Program-made: the position numbers and the translations under genes | Shown: positions 32,778-41,088 of the stretch, one piece after another | How the letters are laid out: every line of letters begins with the position of its first letter | Position numbering within the stretch: the first letter of the stretch is position 1 | Assembly: GCA_034663635.1 (NCBI GenBank) | Contig: JAXDJH010000022.1 | Span: forward strand, 62,001-126,000 | Length of the DNA stretch: 64,000 nt | Direction: 5' to 3' | Origin: JAXDJH01 sp034663635 | GTDB taxonomy: Bacteria > Actinomycetota > CADDZG01 > WHSQ01 | The notes under the pieces: generated by a model | Databases searched by the model: none | What the model was told of the DNA's origin: nothing | The model's input: only the letters and a program-made list of their open reading frames with translations

Positions 32778-34105
32778 CTCGAGAGCTGTTCGCGCGCCCA
32801 GTCGGGGAGTCGTTCTTCCTTGAACCGGGCGATCACGGCGCGCGGGTTTCGTTTCCGCGACGAGTTGTGGGGGGCGATCAGATCGAATACCCGCGAGTAG
32901 CCGGCGGCTTCGGAAAGATCCGGGCGTGTCGGCGCGGTCTTGGGAGGCATTTCCAGCGGCGGCCGGCCCGGTTCGTAAACGCGGCCGTCCGGTCGATGGA
33001 AGATCGGCGGGCCCGTCCCGGAAAACGTGACCTTCCACCGCATCTCGTGAACGACTTTGTGATGGAAGTCGCACAGGGTTATCAGGTTGTTGGGGTGCGT
33101 CGGTCCGTGATGGGCCCAATGCGTTACGTGGTGGATGTCCACGAACCGCGACATCTCGCAGCCCGGAAACGTGCAGGTGTGGGAATCGCGCTTTAGAACA
33201 TGGCGCCTGATGCGCCTTGGGATGATGCGCGAGCTATTGCCGATGCCCATCGCATCGCCGTCGATGCCTTCGAGAACGATGTTCAAGTGGCAGTCGCACG
33301 AGAGCCGACGGGCCGTCTCGGGGTGGAAACCGGCGCCGTCGATCGAGCATCCTCCGCCGTCTCCGGCGAGCGCCTCGATCGGCGCGTAAACGACGACGGT
33401 CGATTCCTTCTTGGAGCCGGCTCCTGCGTTAGTCGCCAATAGGACGAGCGCATCGGCCCGTCGCTGTTCGATGCTCGTTATCTCGGTCGAGGGATCGGCG
33501 ACGTCTGGGTCACTGGGAAGCTCGTGGGCGAGCCGGTCGACTGCCGCCATCAGAGCGATGCCCTCGTCGAGCGGAAGCATCGCCTCGATCTCGAGGTGGT
33601 TGTCCCAGCGCGTGGTCCGGAGGTAACGCGCGTCCTGGGCCCTGGTGGCCTCGAGCGCGGTCCGTTTCAACTCGGCATCGGCCCGCTTGCGGATCGACGA
33701 CATCTTGACCCGCCGGGCCCAGGTCACGAGTGCCCGCTCGTCGGCCGGCGTCGCGAATCGCGCGAGCTCGACGACCTTGTCCAGCGACAACGACCCGTTG
33801 CCGAGCGCGGCGGCGGTGAACGGGAGTCGCTCGAGCGCTTTGGCCGCGCCGATCCAGCGGCGGGCTTTCCAGTTCGAGATGTGAAACACCGCGGACAGCC
33901 ACTCGGCGCAATCGCGGGCCCCTTCGGAGCGCCACAGCTCGGCCCTATCGGCCTTGGCGATCCAGCCGAGCCGCTCGAGGTCGACCCGCCCGGCCTCGGG
34001 GAGCGTGCCCATAAGACCCGTCCGGATGGCGTCCCGGCCTTCAGCTATGGCCGACCCCAGATCGGAAGCGGTCCGGCTGGCGCCCGAGATGCCCTTTAAG
34101 TCCAT
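32774..34105 (-). CDS. DUF222/HNH endonuclease domain protein of the 13E12 family
   Basis: The 443-residue protein has the N-terminal DUF222 region (LERLGWIAKADRAELWRSEG, SLDKVVELARFATPADER). A C-terminal HNH domain follows: KRDSHTCTFPGCEMSRFVDIHH, THPNNLITLCDFHHKVVHE, with the Cys/His metal ligands and catalytic His. This is the 13E12-type repeat family of actinobacteria, whose members include SOS-induced genes in mycobacteria. ATG 34105 is right at the predicted transcription start of a promoter that contains a LexA box, so the message looks leaderless. The biological role of the family is not settled; nuclease activity is expected from the motif. Confidence 0.9.
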   Translation of the reverse strand: MDLKGISGASRTASDLGSAIAEGRDAIRTGLMGTLPEAGRVDLERLGWIAKADRAELWRSEGARDCAEWLSAVFHISNWKARRWIGAAKALERLPFTAAALGNGSLSLDKVVELARFATPADERALVTWARRVKMSSIRKRADAELKRTALEATRAQDARYLRTTRWDNHLEIEAMLPLDEGIALMAAVDRLAHELPSDPDVADPSTEITSIEQRRADALVLLATNAGAGSKKESTVVVYAPIEALAGDGGGCSIDGAGFHPETARRLSCDCHLNIVLEGIDGDAMGIGNSSRIIPRRIRRHVLKRDSHTCTFPGCEMSRFVDIHHVTHWAHHGPTHPNNLITLCDFHHKVVHEMRWKVTFSGTGPPIFHRPDGRVYEPGRPPLEMPPKTAPTRPDLSEAAGYSRVFDLIAPHNSSRKRNPRAVIARFKEERLPDWAREQLSS

Positions 34106-34111
34106 TCCTTG

Positions 34112-34140
34112 ACAATATCGAACATATGTTCGATAGTCAA
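34112..34140 (-). promoter_or_regulatory. SOS (LexA) box inside a sigma70-type promoter of the 13E12 gene
   Basis: On the minus strand the order is TTGACT (34140-34135), a 17-nt spacer, then TATTGT (34117-34112). The spacer is almost entirely the perfect palindrome TCGAACATATGTTCGA (34118-34133), which matches the TCGAAC-N4-GTTCGA LexA operator of mycobacteria and Bacillus. The ATG of the 13E12 gene follows 6 nt after the -10 element, giving a leaderless transcript. LexA bound here would block RNA polymerase directly. Confidence 0.9.
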
Positions 34141-34169
34141 GCGTTGGACCAGGGAAGACTGGCGTTTTT

Positions 34170-35516
34170 CTAGTCCGAGAAGCGCTTGAAGAGCTCGATC
34201 TTGCCGGCGTGTTTCGCCCGCTTCTCGGCATCCCTGACTCCGAGGCCCTCGTCCGGCGCTAGCACGAGGATGCCCAGCTTTCCCTTGTGCAGGTTCTGGT
34301 GGACCTGCCACGCGGCCTCGGCCGTCTCCTCGAGCGGATAGGTCTTGCTCAGGATCGGATGGATCATCCCGAGATCGATCAGCCGGTTGGCCTCCCACGC
34401 TTCTTTGTAGTTCGCGAAGTGGGAGCCGATGATCGACTTCAGCATCATCCAGAGGTACCGGTTGTCGTAGGTGTGCATGTAGCCGGACGTCGACGCGCAC
34501 GTCACGATCTTGCCGCCGCGCTTCGTGACGAACACGGAAGTCGCGAACGTCTGGCGGCCGGGATGTTCGAAGACGATGTCGGGGTCCTCGCCGACCAGCT
34601 CACGGATCTTCTTGCCGAAACGGCGTTGCTCCTTCGCGTTCGGCTCATCGCCGGACCAGAAGTCGTAACCCTCGGCCTTCCGATCGATAACGGCCTCGCA
34701 ACCGATCTCGTGCAGCAGATCCACCTTCTCTTGCGACGACACCACCCCGACCGGGATCGCTCCGCCGTTAAGGCAGTACTGAACCGCGAATCCTCCGAGC
34801 CCACCGGTCGCGCCCCAGATGAGAACGACGTCGCCCTGCTTGATGTTCGCCCCGTTCGCGCCGACGAGCATGCGATACGAGGTCGAGTTCACGAGCCCCG
34901 GGCACGCGGCCTCCTCCCACGTCAGATGCGTCGGCATGGGCATCAGTTGGTTCGCTTTCACCATCGAGATCTCGGCGAGCCCCCCGAAGTTCGTCTCGAA
35001 GCCCCAGATCTTCTGACCCATGTCCATCATCGAATCGTCGTGACCCTCGGGCCCCTCGAGGTCGACGTAGTTGCAATGCACCGTGACGCGATCGCCGGGC
35101 TTCCAGCGACTGACGCCCGGCCCGGTCTTCAAGACGACTGCGGACGCGTCGGAGCCGACGATGTGATGGTCGAGGTTGTGCCGCGCCCCCAGCTCGCCGG
35201 CTTTGGCGAAGCGCTCTAGGAAGGCGAATGTCGGGAGCGGCTCGAAGATCGAGGTCCACACCGTGTTGAAGTTGATCGCCGAGGCCATCACTGCGATCAG
35301 GCACTCGTTGGGCCCAAGCGGGGGGAGGGGAACCTCGTCGATATGGAGTGACTTCCGAGGGTCCTTCGCGTCGTGCTCCATCCCCTCGAACATGTCCTGC
35401 TCGTCCTTGCGAACGAAGGCCGCGCGCATGGTCTCGGGCAGCTCGAGGGCGCCGATCTCCTCTCCGGGGGCGTCGTTGAGGATCGCCTCACGGATCTTGT
35501 CCATCGAGCCAGGCAC
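34170..35516 (-). CDS. ccrA: Crotonyl-CoA carboxylase/reductase
   Basis: The start is GTG 35516, with AGGAGG at 35525-35530 and an 8-nt spacer; this gives 448 residues, the usual family length. The medium-chain reductase has INFNTVW near residue 82, WGFETNFGG, IWGATGGLGGFAVQYCL for NADPH and IIGSHFANY. These carry the Asn, Phe/Glu and His that hold CO2 in characterised CCRs. It reduces and carboxylates crotonyl-CoA to (2S)-ethylmalonyl-CoA, the committed step of the ethylmalonyl-CoA pathway. The Ecm-like mutase at 17391-19367 and the epimerase at 29719-30132 use its product. The alternative role, extender units for polyketides, lacks support because no PKS is present. Confidence 0.92.
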   Translation of the reverse strand: MPGSMDKIREAILNDAPGEEIGALELPETMRAAFVRKDEQDMFEGMEHDAKDPRKSLHIDEVPLPPLGPNECLIAVMASAINFNTVWTSIFEPLPTFAFLERFAKAGELGARHNLDHHIVGSDASAVVLKTGPGVSRWKPGDRVTVHCNYVDLEGPEGHDDSMMDMGQKIWGFETNFGGLAEISMVKANQLMPMPTHLTWEEAACPGLVNSTSYRMLVGANGANIKQGDVVLIWGATGGLGGFAVQYCLNGGAIPVGVVSSQEKVDLLHEIGCEAVIDRKAEGYDFWSGDEPNAKEQRRFGKKIRELVGEDPDIVFEHPGRQTFATSVFVTKRGGKIVTCASTSGYMHTYDNRYLWMMLKSIIGSHFANYKEAWEANRLIDLGMIHPILSKTYPLEETAEAAWQVHQNLHKGKLGILVLAPDEGLGVRDAEKRAKHAGKIELFKRFSD

Positions 35517-35717
35517 GTTTTCAGCCTCCTGTTTTGGGGTTGGGAGCAACGGAGCCTACCCAGTGCAACCTTTTGGTGCCCTCAGCGTTCTAATGAGCAT
35601 GAGGACGACGCAGGTGAGAGTGCGAGTGCGCAAGCCCCGCTAAGGGCTACAAGGCCGTCTTCTCTCCGCCGCCCGTTCCCCTCAATCACCCCCGCCCCAC
35701 GGGCCGACATATGTCGC

Positions 35718-36380
35718 ATGGAGGAAGAGCGCGTCGAAACGGGCCCCCCAGCCATGGACCCTTGGCTGCGCAATGCCGCACGCCGGGCACGGGGTTTCTT
35801 TCCCGACGACGAGGGCCTGGCTCTCTACCGCGCGGCCCTCGAGGGGGCCGATGTCGGGCCCCTCTTGGAGATAGGCAGTTACTGCGGCAAGTCGACGATC
35901 TATCTCGGGGCGGCGGCCCGCGAGAAGGGGACCGTCGTGTTCGCCGTCGATCACCACCGGGGCTCCGAAGAGCATCAGCCGGGCGAGGAGTATCACGACC
36001 CAGAGTTAGTCGATGAATCGGGTCAGGTCGATTCCTTCTCGGAGTTCCGCCGAACCATCGAAGACTCCGACGTCAACGATCGCGTGATCGCGATCGTTGC
36101 GGATTCGGAACTCGTCGCCGCACATTGGTCGACAAGTCTTGGACTCGTGCTTATCGACGGCGGCCATAGCTCGAAGGCCGCGGATGCCGACTACACGGGA
36201 TGGGCGAACCACCTCGCTGCCGGCGGCCTCCTCGCGATCCACGACGTGTTCGAGGATCCGGCCGATGGAGGGCAGGCTCCCTACGAGATCTACCGGCGCG
36301 CGCTCATGTCGCGGGAATTCGAAGACCATTCGTCGCACGGCAGCTTGCGAGTGCTGCGGCGCGTTACCGATCCCGCTTAG
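35718..36380 (+). CDS. Class I SAM-dependent methyltransferase (Methyltransf_24 type)
   Basis: From ATG 35718 the 220-residue protein has the class I SAM-binding start PLLEIGSYCGKSTIYLGAAA, an acidic strand end VVFAVDHHRGSEE, and LGLVLIDGGHSSKAADADY with IHDVFEDPADGG. That is the pattern of Methyltransf_24 enzymes associated with cell-surface glycans and secondary metabolites. A later ATG (35754) is an alternative start. The ribosome-binding site is weak. It converges with the trio toroid-methyltransferase-GT4 and shares a TTAG stop overlap with it. The methyl acceptor is unknown. Confidence 0.75.
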   Translation: MEEERVETGPPAMDPWLRNAARRARGFFPDDEGLALYRAALEGADVGPLLEIGSYCGKSTIYLGAAAREKGTVVFAVDHHRGSEEHQPGEEYHDPELVDESGQVDSFSEFRRTIEDSDVNDRVIAIVADSELVAAHWSTSLGLVLIDGGHSSKAADADYTGWANHLAAGGLLAIHDVFEDPADGGQAPYEIYRRALMSREFEDHSSHGSLRVLRRVTDPA

Positions 36381-37399
36381 GTCAGCGGAACGGGTGGAAG
36401 ACTCTCGCCCCTGAACAATCCAGACGCAGGTCCGACGTGGGCAAGAGCGTCGGCGGCGAGCATCACGGCTCCCGAACCCCAGGTCGGCTTCTCGCGCGGC
36501 CAGACCGTGCCCTCGGGCCAGGTTGCTCCTATCCAGTAAGCACCGTCATCTGAGCGCAAGTGCTGAAGCCAGTCATAAAGCGTCAAAGCTTCATCCCGAA
36601 GACCCATCGCATCGCACGCGAGGATCAGCTCGGCCGTTTCGCCCGACGTCACCCAAGGCCGATCGCCGACGCACCGAACGCCTTTGCCTTCGATCACGAA
36701 TTCGTCCCACCGGCTCTCGATCCGACGTCGTCCTTGTTCCTTCGACAACGCTCCAGAGAGCGCGGGGTAGTACCAGTCCATCGAGAACCGGTCCTTGCGT
36801 TCGAATCCATCCGGCGCGCCGCGGAGGGCATCGCCGAGCAGCTGAAGAGAGAGCTCCCAATCCGGCCTCTCCCCTCCAAGTGCTTCAACGATCGCTATGC
36901 CGCATCGAAGACTCATGTGGATACATGAGCTCGAGGTGAGCAGCGCCCCGTCCCAGATGCGACCCTGGGGATCCCGGGCCCAGCAGATGGTGCCGTCGGG
37001 CCGCTGAAGATCTAGCACGTGATCCAGTGCCCGCTCTACGAAGGGCCATGCTCGGTGCAGGAACCCAGCATCGTCGGTCGATAGGTAGTGATGCCACGCT
37101 CCGACGGCGATGTACGCGACGAAGTTGGCGTCGATGGTTTCGTCTACGACACGGTCACCGCGGAACGCCGCCGGCCAAGAACCGTCGGATCTCTGGGTCG
37201 AGAACAACCATCCGTAGGCGCGCGCGGCCCTCTCGTGCAATCCGCCCACGTCGAGTCCCATCGCCGCTTCGATGTGGTTCCACGGATCGGCGATCCCGCC
37301 GGGCGTGTGCGGGATCATCCCGCCGGCAAGCTGAACCGACGAGATGGCCGACGCCGTCTCGTCGAGGCCCGTAAGTAAAACCGTCGCCTCAGGTGTCAC
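36377..37399 (-). CDS. Alpha/alpha-toroid (prenyltransferase/glycosidase-like) protein
   Basis: The protein-like region begins at GTG 37399, overlapping the TGA of the methyltransferase (GTGA). The 340 residues contain repeated helical hairpins with QRSDGSWPAAF, QRPDGTICWARDPQGR, SMDWYYPALSGAL and RSDDGAYWIGATWPEG. This is the QW-like pattern of alpha/alpha toroids seen in terpene cyclases, prenyltransferase repeats and some glycosidases. Related genes beside a methyltransferase and a GT4 are usually labelled prenyltransferase, but no prenyl-binding motif is evident. I infer a glycan-processing or lipid-linked substrate role from linkage only. Confidence 0.6.
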   Translation of the reverse strand: MTPEATVLLTGLDETASAISSVQLAGGMIPHTPGGIADPWNHIEAAMGLDVGGLHERAARAYGWLFSTQRSDGSWPAAFRGDRVVDETIDANFVAYIAVGAWHHYLSTDDAGFLHRAWPFVERALDHVLDLQRPDGTICWARDPQGRIWDGALLTSSSCIHMSLRCGIAIVEALGGERPDWELSLQLLGDALRGAPDGFERKDRFSMDWYYPALSGALSKEQGRRRIESRWDEFVIEGKGVRCVGDRPWVTSGETAELILACDAMGLRDEALTLYDWLQHLRSDDGAYWIGATWPEGTVWPREKPTWGSGAVMLAADALAHVGPASGLFRGESLPPVPLT

Positions 37400-38118
37400 G
37401 CGATCTCCGCCGACTTCGTCGCGTAGACGACAAGGCTCTTCCCGAGCACCGGATTGAGAACCCGCTCGAACAGATCCACTTGTGGCGACCCCGAGGTGAT
37501 CTGCCACTCGAGGAAGCGTTGATACAGCTTCGGAAGAGGCGCTTGTTTGTTCTCGACGCCGGCCGCGCACTTGAGCCACCAATACGGCGAATGGAGCGCG
37601 TGCGCGTGGTGCACGTCGACCGGCTGCAATCCGGCCCCCGTCAGCTTGCCTTCCAGCTCTGTGCGGCGATAGATGCGGACGTGGCCGCCTTCGTTGGAGT
37701 GGTAGTCGTCCGACAAAGCCCAACACACTCGCTCCGGCCAGAACCGCGGTACGGAAACGGCCGCGAGCCCGCCCGGTTTGAGGATGCGAGCGATCTCTTG
37801 CATCGCCCGTTCATCGCTCGGGATGTGTTCGAGCACCTCCGAAACGATGATCCGGTCGAACGAACCGGACTTGAACGGGAGTTTCGTCGCGTCACCTCTA
37901 GCGAAGGCAGCCGTCTGACGAGGGTCGGCTTCGCCCTCGATCGCCATACCCACACACATCGCTCTCACATCCGGGAGCACCCGGGCGTCGAGGTCCACCC
38001 CGACCACGTGAGCGCCGCGCCGTAGCGCCTCGTAGGTGTGGCGACCCTCCCCGCAACCGAGGTCCAGAACGAGATCGCCGCGCCTGATATCGAGCTTGTC
38101 GTAAGCGACCGTCAGCAT
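37396..38118 (-). CDS. Class I SAM-dependent methyltransferase (Methyltransf_11)
   Basis: The 240-residue enzyme has LVLDLGCGEGRHTYEALRRG (motif I), VVGVDLDARVL, GDATKLPFKSGSFDRIIVSEV and LKPGGLAAVSVP, the full Methyltransf_11 set. A basic, aromatic C-terminal region (HALHSPYWWLKCAAGVEN) may bind the acceptor. Its start overlaps the end of the GT4 gene by 7 nt and its stop overlaps the toroid gene by 4 nt, so the three are one translationally coupled operon. A role in methylating a glycan or lipid-linked sugar is inferred from this linkage. Confidence 0.85.
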   Translation of the reverse strand: MLTVAYDKLDIRRGDLVLDLGCGEGRHTYEALRRGAHVVGVDLDARVLPDVRAMCVGMAIEGEADPRQTAAFARGDATKLPFKSGSFDRIIVSEVLEHIPSDERAMQEIARILKPGGLAAVSVPRFWPERVCWALSDDYHSNEGGHVRIYRRTELEGKLTGAGLQPVDVHHAHALHSPYWWLKCAAGVENKQAPLPKLYQRFLEWQITSGSPQVDLFERVLNPVLGKSLVVYATKSAEIA

Positions 38119-39386
38119 CCGGCGATCGCTCTCCGGTAGACCTCGACGGTGGCTTCGGCCGCAGCGCGCCAGGTGAAACGTTGCAACACCCTCTCGCGAC
38201 CGGCTCGGCCCAATCGCCCGCGCAGGGCGGGGTCGTCGAACAGTCGTCGTAAGGCGGCGGCCATCGCTTCTGCATCACCGGGAGAGACCACGATGGCCGC
38301 TTCGCCGTCGGGGCCCGTGACTTCGGGCAAAGCCCCGGCCGTCGTCGCGACGAGCGGCACCGAGCAAGCCATCGCTTCGGCCGCGGGCAACGAGAAGCCC
38401 TCGTACAACGACGGGACCACCGCGACCTCCGCTTGTCGGTAGAGCTCGACGAGCCGCGCCCAATCGATACCGTGCTCGAAGGTGACGGTGTCCTGCAATC
38501 CGAATCGTTCGATGGCTTTTTTCGTTGGCCCCTTGCGAGGTTCCTTGCCGACGACCACCAATCGCACATCGCGTTCGGTCCTTAGCTTCGCCACGGCCTC
38601 GAGCAGAACGGGCAGGCCTTTCAGCGGAACGTCCGCGCTGGCGGTGGTAACGATCAGTCCCGGTTCTTTGGGTGTGTCGGCGGGGGAGAAGAGTTCCGTA
38701 TCGACCCCGTTGTGCACTATCGAGATGCGCCGATCGGACAGGCCGAACTCGTTCACGACGTCAGCGCGAGCGCTCTCGGACACCGTGACGATCTCGGGAA
38801 GCCGGCGCGCAACCCGGCCCTGCATCCGGGTGAATCCATAGAAACGACGGATGCTCCATTTGCGTTTGAGGGACGGCGCGTGCTCGATCTCGATATCGCG
38901 ATCCACCGAGCACGGATGATGGATGGTCGCGACGACCGGGAGTCCGGCTCGCTCGATCCCAAGGAGCCCGTAGCCGAGGCTCTGGTTGTCGTGCACGACG
39001 TCGAATTCGCTCCTGCGCTTCCTCAACTCGCTCATCGCACGCAGGGAGAACGTGAGAGGTTCCGGGAACCCCGCCGAGCACATGATCCCGAACTCGAGGG
39101 CGTCGATCGCGTCTCTGAACTCGCTCCGGCGCGGGGTCCTGAATGGATCGTCCGAGCGATACAGATCGAGGCTTTCCAGCTTCGTCGAGGAGATCCCCGG
39201 ATAGAGCTCCGGGTGGGGTTGTCCCGAGAAGACCTCGACCGAATGCCCGAGGTCGACGAGCGCTTTGCTGAGGTAGCGGACGTAGACGCCCTGGCCACCC
39301 GAATGTGGGTTGCCGCGGTAGGTCAGGAGCGCGATGCGCAGAGGGCCGCCTTCAGTCACGAGCGGGCAATGGTAAAGCTTGGGCAC
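38112..39386 (-). CDS. Family 4 glycosyltransferase
   Basis: This 424-residue GT-B enzyme has the N-terminal glycine-rich acceptor loop (YRGNPHSGGQGVYVRYLSKAL) and a linker HNGVDTELFSP. In the C-terminal donor domain are VPLKGLPVLLEAVAKL, VVVGKEP and the E-x7-E motif SLYEGFSLPAAEAMA. GT4 enzymes are retaining and use nucleotide sugars to extend lipid-linked glycans. GTG 39386 has an AGGGGG nearby; a second GTG at 39359 is possible. It heads the GT4-methyltransferase-toroid operon. Confidence 0.88.
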   Translation of the reverse strand: MPKLYHCPLVTEGGPLRIALLTYRGNPHSGGQGVYVRYLSKALVDLGHSVEVFSGQPHPELYPGISSTKLESLDLYRSDDPFRTPRRSEFRDAIDALEFGIMCSAGFPEPLTFSLRAMSELRKRRSEFDVVHDNQSLGYGLLGIERAGLPVVATIHHPCSVDRDIEIEHAPSLKRKWSIRRFYGFTRMQGRVARRLPEIVTVSESARADVVNEFGLSDRRISIVHNGVDTELFSPADTPKEPGLIVTTASADVPLKGLPVLLEAVAKLRTERDVRLVVVGKEPRKGPTKKAIERFGLQDTVTFEHGIDWARLVELYRQAEVAVVPSLYEGFSLPAAEAMACSVPLVATTAGALPEVTGPDGEAAIVVSPGDAEAMAAALRRLFDDPALRGRLGRAGRERVLQRFTWRAAAEATVEVYRRAIAGC

Positions 39387-39422
39387 TCCGCCCCCTAGTT
39401 ACGGCCCAAGTAGCATCAAGGG

Positions 39423-40583
39423 ATGAGCGAAGGACTCAGTTTCCGCCTTACTGAGGAGCAAGAAGCTTTCCGAGCCTCGATCCGGGAGCTTTCCGAGGAA
39501 AAGATCGGCCCTCGGGCGGCCGCCATCGACGAGGCCGACGAGTTCCCCGAGGACATCGACAAGCTGCTGGTCGACAACGGTTTCGCCGGAGTCTCTTATC
39601 CGGAGGAGTACGGGGGAGCGGGCGGCGGCGCCGTCGAGCTCTGCATATTGGTCGAGGAGATCTCCAGGGTCTCCGCGGGCGTCTCGCTGATCCCCGCGGT
39701 GAACAAGCTCGGGGCCATCCCTGTGCTGCTCGGAGGAACCGACGACCAGAAGAAAACGGTGTGCGCGGGCATCACTAACGGCGAGCACCGCATGTCGTAC
39801 TGCCTGACCGAGCCCGGTTCCGGCTCCGACGCCGCTGCGATGAAGAGTAAGGCGGTGCGCGACGGTGAGGGCTGGGTCATCAACGGGACGAAGCGCTTCA
39901 TCACCGGAGCCGGCGCGACCGACCTCTACACCTACTTTGCAGTCACCGACCCGGACGCGCCGAAGGGTCGCAACATCACGGCGTTCCTCGTTTCGAAGGA
40001 CCTCGAAGGCTTCTCGCTCGGGCGCAAGGAAGACAAGATGGGTATCCGCGGATCGCCTACGCGCGAGGTGATCCTCGACAACGTTCGCGTTTCGAACGAC
40101 GACGTGATCGGCGAGGTCAACGGCGGGTTCCAACTGGCGATGCGGACGCTCGACTTCTCGCGGCCAACAGTTGCAGCTCAGGCGCTGGGTATCGCGCAAG
40201 GCGCGTTCGACTACGCAGTCGGATACGTCAAGGAGCGGCAGCAGTTCGGAAAGCCGATCTCTACATTCCAAGGGATGCAGTTCATGTTCGCCGACATGGC
40301 GATGAAGATCGAGACCGCACGCTTCGCCGTCTACAAGGCAGCAACCGCCGTCGACTCTCATGACAAGGACGTTTCCTATTGGGCAGCGATCGCGAAGTGC
40401 TACGCATCGGACGTGGCGATGGCCGTCACGACCGACTGCGTTCAAGCCTTAGGTGGCTACGGCTACATCCGCGAGTATCCGGTCGAGCGCTTCATGCGCG
40501 ACGCCAAGATCACCCAGATCTACGAAGGAACGAACCAGATCCAGCGGGTAGTGATCGCCCGCGCTCTGTTCGGCAAGCACTGA
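39423..40583 (+). CDS. Acyl-CoA dehydrogenase
   Basis: The 386-residue protein has all acyl-CoA dehydrogenase landmarks: CLTEPGSGSDAAAMKSKA (flavin site), RQQFGKPISTFQ, QALGGYGYIREYPVERFMRDA and the catalytic glutamate in QIYEGTNQIQ (Glu368). Size and motifs fit short/branched-chain enzymes that oxidise acyl-CoA and pass electrons to ETF. It might act on butyryl-CoA or 2-methyl-branched CoA. Dedicated methylsuccinyl-CoA dehydrogenases are normally longer, so I do not assign that role. It begins a plus-strand unit with a small membrane protein and fumarase. Confidence 0.9.
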   Translation: MSEGLSFRLTEEQEAFRASIRELSEEKIGPRAAAIDEADEFPEDIDKLLVDNGFAGVSYPEEYGGAGGGAVELCILVEEISRVSAGVSLIPAVNKLGAIPVLLGGTDDQKKTVCAGITNGEHRMSYCLTEPGSGSDAAAMKSKAVRDGEGWVINGTKRFITGAGATDLYTYFAVTDPDAPKGRNITAFLVSKDLEGFSLGRKEDKMGIRGSPTREVILDNVRVSNDDVIGEVNGGFQLAMRTLDFSRPTVAAQALGIAQGAFDYAVGYVKERQQFGKPISTFQGMQFMFADMAMKIETARFAVYKAATAVDSHDKDVSYWAAIAKCYASDVAMAVTTDCVQALGGYGYIREYPVERFMRDAKITQIYEGTNQIQRVVIARALFGKH

Positions 40584-40590
40584 GGTCGGG

Positions 40591-41088
40591 ATGACGACAG
40601 CGCTTCTCAGGCCCCCGACCTCCACGAACGGGCCTCTGCCTCCGATCCAAATCGACGGGGAGAGGGGCGGCGGCGGCTCGGGTTGGGTCGAGTTGACGCG
40701 CGCGGCTAACGACATCGAAGCGAGTCTCATGTGTGGGCGGTTGAGCTTTGCCGGGGTCGACACGACCGCGGTGAAAGATCGTTCGGGCCCATCTTGGCTG
40801 TTCGGCGGCTCCGATCAGTGGGCGCCTGTGACGATCATGGTCCGGAAGGTCCAGTTGAACGACGCACGGATCGTCCTCGCAGAGATAGCTTTCGATCAAC
40901 CGGCGGCACCGCCCGGCATCCACTCCGCGATCATCCACCCGGACCGCCGGACGGCGATCGTGTTCTGGGCGACAGCGATCGCACTCGGCGCGCTCCTTAC
41001 CGGCGTGGCCCTTGCCAAGACGGGGGCCGCGATGCACAACTGCGATCTACCGATCATCTGCGTCGAGGGAGGTGCACCCAACCGGTGA
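40591..41088 (+). CDS. Hypothetical protein with C-terminal membrane helix
   Basis: The 165-residue protein starts 8 nt after the acyl-CoA dehydrogenase behind GAGGT. It has a Gly/Pro-rich start, a mixed middle (WVELTRAANDIEASLMCGRLSF) and one hydrophobic segment near residues 125-145 (AIVFWATAIALGALLTGVALA). A short Cys-containing tail (HNCDLPIICVEG) follows. No family is recognised. Its TGA overlaps the GTG start of fumarase (GTGA), so it is translated as part of the same operon. Confidence 0.55.
   Translation: MTTALLRPPTSTNGPLPPIQIDGERGGGGSGWVELTRAANDIEASLMCGRLSFAGVDTTAVKDRSGPSWLFGGSDQWAPVTIMVRKVQLNDARIVLAEIAFDQPAAPPGIHSAIIHPDRRTAIVFWATAIALGALLTGVALAKTGAAMHNCDLPIICVEGGAPNR

Noticed and set aside
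35594..35644. Sixteen-codon ORF between ccrA and the methyltransferase
   Set aside because: It has no ribosome-binding site, an Arg/Val-rich random look, and no resemblance to a known short protein.
39423..40583. Assignment as methylsuccinyl-CoA dehydrogenase to complete the ethylmalonyl-CoA pathway
   Set aside because: The protein has ordinary short-chain acyl-CoA dehydrogenase length (386 residues). Dedicated methylsuccinyl-CoA dehydrogenases are clearly longer, so the name would be a guess.
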